DNA from: Microlunatus flavus
GTDB lineage: Bacteria; Actinomycetota; Actinomycetes; Propionibacteriales; Propionibacteriaceae
Length of the DNA: 64,000 nucleotides
Assembly (NCBI RefSeq): GCF_900110855.1
Contig: NZ_FOFA01000002.1
Span: 620,001-684,000, forward strand
Reading direction: 5' to 3'
Positions 62,227 to 64,000 of the stretch are shown piece after piece. The notes beneath the pieces were generated by a model that saw only the letters and a list, made by a program, of their open reading frames with translations, had not been told where the DNA came from and searched no databases. The stretch's first letter is position 1, and each line of letters begins with the position of its first letter. Both the position numbers and the translations under genes were made by a program.

Positions 62227-64000
62227 GAGGCGGCCCTCTCCTCGACGAGGGCGGGCGCCTCGACCGGGTCGTCGGCGGTCAGGGGGTGCCAGCAGGCGGC
62301 GCGGTGCCCGGGGGCGCCGATCTGCAGCAGCGGGGGCCGCTGGTCGCGGCAGTCCTGCTCGGCGCGGGGGCACCGGTCGGCGAAGTAGCAGCCGGGCAGG
62401 TCGACGCCCGGTCCGGGCATGCGGCCGTCGAGCATGGGCAGCGGCCGGGACCGGTCGGCGGCCATGTCCGGGCTCGCGGCCAGCAGCAGGCCGGTGTACG
62501 GGTGCGCCGGCCTCGCCAGCAGCTCCTCGGTCGACGCCTCCTCGACGACGAAACCCGCGTACATGACGAGGATCCGGTCGCTGATCTCGGAGACCACCGC
62601 GATGTCGTGGGAGATGAAGAGCACGCTCGCCCCGGTCTCGTCGCGCACCTCGGCGACGAGGCGCAGGATCTGGCGCTGCACGGTGACGTCCAGCGCCGTC
62701 GTCGGCTCGTCGGCGACGAGCAGCCGGGGCTCGCCCATCAGCCCGATCGCGATGCAGACGCGCTGCTTGGTGCCGCCGGACAGCTCGTGCTGGTGCTGGC
62801 CGAAGCGGCGCTCGGGGTCGTTGACGGCGACGGCGCGCAGGGCGTCGAGCGCCCGGCGCCGGGCGAGGGGCTTGTCCTCGTGCAGGTGCACGACCGCGGG
62901 CTCGACGAGGTGGGTCCCCACCTTGATCGCCGGGTTCAGGGCCTCGCCCGGGTCCTGGAAGATCATCGCCATCGAGCGACCGAGGACCCGCTCGTCGTCC
63001 TTGGTGCGCCGCGTCAGGTCGACGTCGTCGAAGCGCAGCGTCTCCGCGTGCACGGAGCCCGGTGCCTCCACGAGCTGCGCCACGGCCGAGGTCGCCATGC
63101 TCTTGCCCGAGCCGGACTCGCCGACGATCCCCACGGTCTCGCCGGGCGCGACGCTGAACGACACGTCGCGCACCGGAGTGACCGTGCCGCCGTCGGGGCC
63201 GGGGTAGACGACCCGCAGGCCACGGACCTCGAGCAGCGGACGGGCCGCGGGAGCCGTGGACGACCCGAAGGCCTGGTCCGCGAGCCCCTCGGCGTGCGCG
63301 CCGCGGGAGGACGTCTCGGTGCCCGTCGCACCGGGGCCGTCCGCCGGCGCCGGCGCGGCGTCGACCTGGCGGGGCGCGGAACGACGGCCGCCGACCAGGT
63401 CGGACAGGTGCTCCCCGGCCATGTTGAACGTGAGCCCGGCGAGCACGATCGCGACGGCCGGGCCCAGGGCCGCGGTCGGGGTGATGTAGACGCGGGTGAG
63501 GCCGTCGCTGAGCAGCCGCCCCCAGTCGTACGACGGCGGCTGCACGCCCAGCCCGAGGAAGCTCAGGCCGGACAGCGCGAGGATCGCCGTGCCGATGTGG
63601 ATGGTCGTGTAGAGGATGACCGGCTCGGCGATGTTCGGCAGGACGTGCCGCAGGACCACCGTGACCGGGCCCTTGCCGAGCACGCGGGAGGCCTCGACGT
63701 AGTCGCGGCTGATCGCCGACGCCGTCAGGGTCTGGGTGATGCGGGCGAAGCCGGGCGCGAAGGACGCGCCGACCGCCAGCACGCTGCCGACGGAGCCGAT
63801 GCCGAAGAGCACCGCGAAGAAGATGGACAGCAGCAGCGCGGGGAAGGCCATCAGCAGGTTGATCACCGCGCCGAGGACCTTGCCCAGCCGGTTCGACGCG
63901 CCGGAGAGCAGCCCGAGCGCGACGCCCACGACACCGCCGACGACGGTGGCGAGCACGGCGAGGACCAGCGAGCTGCGCGTGGCGACGAGCGTGCGCGCGA
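62223..64000 (-). CDS. Fused permease-ATPase of a peptide/nickel ABC transporter (DppC-DppD-like), partial
   Basis: The right edge of the window cuts the N-terminus; 592 codons are visible and the frame is open at base 64000. The N-terminal part is a DppC-type permease (E-A-S-R-V-L-G-K-G motif, G-P-A-V-A-I). After a Pro/Ala/Ser linker of about 40 residues comes a complete ATPase with G-E-S-G-S-G-K-S-M, L-S-G-G-T-K-Q-R-V (a Thr-Lys variant of the signature), L-V-A-D-E-P-T-T-A-L-D and H-P-Y-T-G-L-L-L-A. The Cys-rich C-terminus (C-Y-F-A-D-R-C-P) is the DppD type. Such permease-ATPase fusions occur in actinobacteria. Translation is coupled to the downstream ATPase gene. Confidence 0.9.
   Translation of the reverse strand, partial: ARTLVATRSSLVLAVLATVVGGVVGVALGLLSGASNRLGKVLGAVINLLMAFPALLLSIFFAVLFGIGSVGSVLAVGASFAPGFARITQTLTASAISRDYVEASRVLGKGPVTVVLRHVLPNIAEPVILYTTIHIGTAILALSGLSFLGLGVQPPSYDWGRLLSDGLTRVYITPTAALGPAVAIVLAGLTFNMAGEHLSDLVGGRRSAPRQVDAAPAPADGPGATGTETSSRGAHAEGLADQAFGSSTAPAARPLLEVRGLRVVYPGPDGGTVTPVRDVSFSVAPGETVGIVGESGSGKSMATSAVAQLVEAPGSVHAETLRFDDVDLTRRTKDDERVLGRSMAMIFQDPGEALNPAIKVGTHLVEPAVVHLHEDKPLARRRALDALRAVAVNDPERRFGQHQHELSGGTKQRVCIAIGLMGEPRLLVADEPTTALDVTVQRQILRLVAEVRDETGASVLFISHDIAVVSEISDRILVMYAGFVVEEASTEELLARPAHPYTGLLLAASPDMAADRSRPLPMLDGRMPGPGVDLPGCYFADRCPRAEQDCRDQRPPLLQIGAPGHRAACWHPLTADDPVEAPALVEERAAS

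Overview
The window is core chromosome of a high-G+C actinobacterium, most likely Propionibacteriales/Nocardioidaceae. The reasons are the very GC-rich codon usage with mostly GTG starts, the conserved order rsmD-coaD-sepIVA-DUF177-rpmF-rnc-mutM-smc-ftsY ... ffh ... rpsP-KH-rimM-trmD-rplS-lepB-rnhB-DUF2469-yraN-comM-dprA, a mycobacterial-type LexA box, DnaE2/ImuB, a 13E12-type DUF222-HNH protein and the sdhCAB order. The genus is inference. I saw no rRNA, tRNA, CRISPR array, insertion sequence or prophage.

Layout. 1-4.5 kb: a GNAT fragment, a sugar-porter MFS protein, a DUF222-HNH endonuclease and an unrecognised protein. 4.5-14.5 kb: RNase J, rpmB (L28), a membrane protein, then recG-rsmD-coaD, a DivIVA-domain protein, and DUF177-rpmF-rnc-mutM, followed by a GtrA-like membrane protein. 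14.7-25.3 kb: smc and the two SRP GTPases ftsY and ffh. Between ftsY and ffh lie tspO, an enoyl-reductase-like oxidoreductase, ohr, a GNAT and an EEP hydrolase. 25.4-29.9 kb: an amidohydrolase with no canonical start codon, a secreted-hydrolase/ABC-ATPase fusion and its ABC-2 permease. 30.1-32.7 kb: rpsP-KH-rimM-trmD, with trmD fused to a GNAT domain. 33.8-37.4 kb: the succinate dehydrogenase operon. 37.8-43.5 kb: rplS, lepB, rnhB, DUF2469, yraN, comM and dprA. 43.5-49.6 kb: a lipoprotein transpeptidase, small acetyltransferases, a Tam-like methyltransferase, an RpiR regulator and an HNH nuclease. 49.9-55.8 kb: the SOS mutasome imuA'-imuB-dnaE2. 55.9-64 kb: a CPBP protease, a secreted EEP protein, a divergent MFS/LacI pair, and two ABC genes for peptide-type substrates running off the right edge.

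Functional themes are translation and RNA processing (RNase J, RNase III, S16, KH, RimM, TrmD, L19, L28, L32), protein export (FtsY, Ffh, LepB), DNA repair and mutagenesis (RecG, MutM, ImuA'/ImuB/DnaE2, DprA, ComM) and respiration (Sdh). Many genes appear leaderless, with a -10-like TANNNT hexamer 6-7 nt upstream of a GTG start.

Points that stand out: two hairpins with an identical 17-nt loop but unrelated stems in two divergent promoter regions; a palindromic repeat core (CCTGAGCCTGTCGA) that has become coding inside the Smc hinge and recurs between sdhA and sdhB; the hydrolase-TM-ABC ATPase fusion; the TrmD-GNAT fusion; the amidohydrolase whose only well-placed start is ATC; a textbook LexA box sitting in the promoter spacer of the mutasome operon; and a parS-like palindrome with two DnaA-box-like 9-mers upstream of yraN-comM-dprA.
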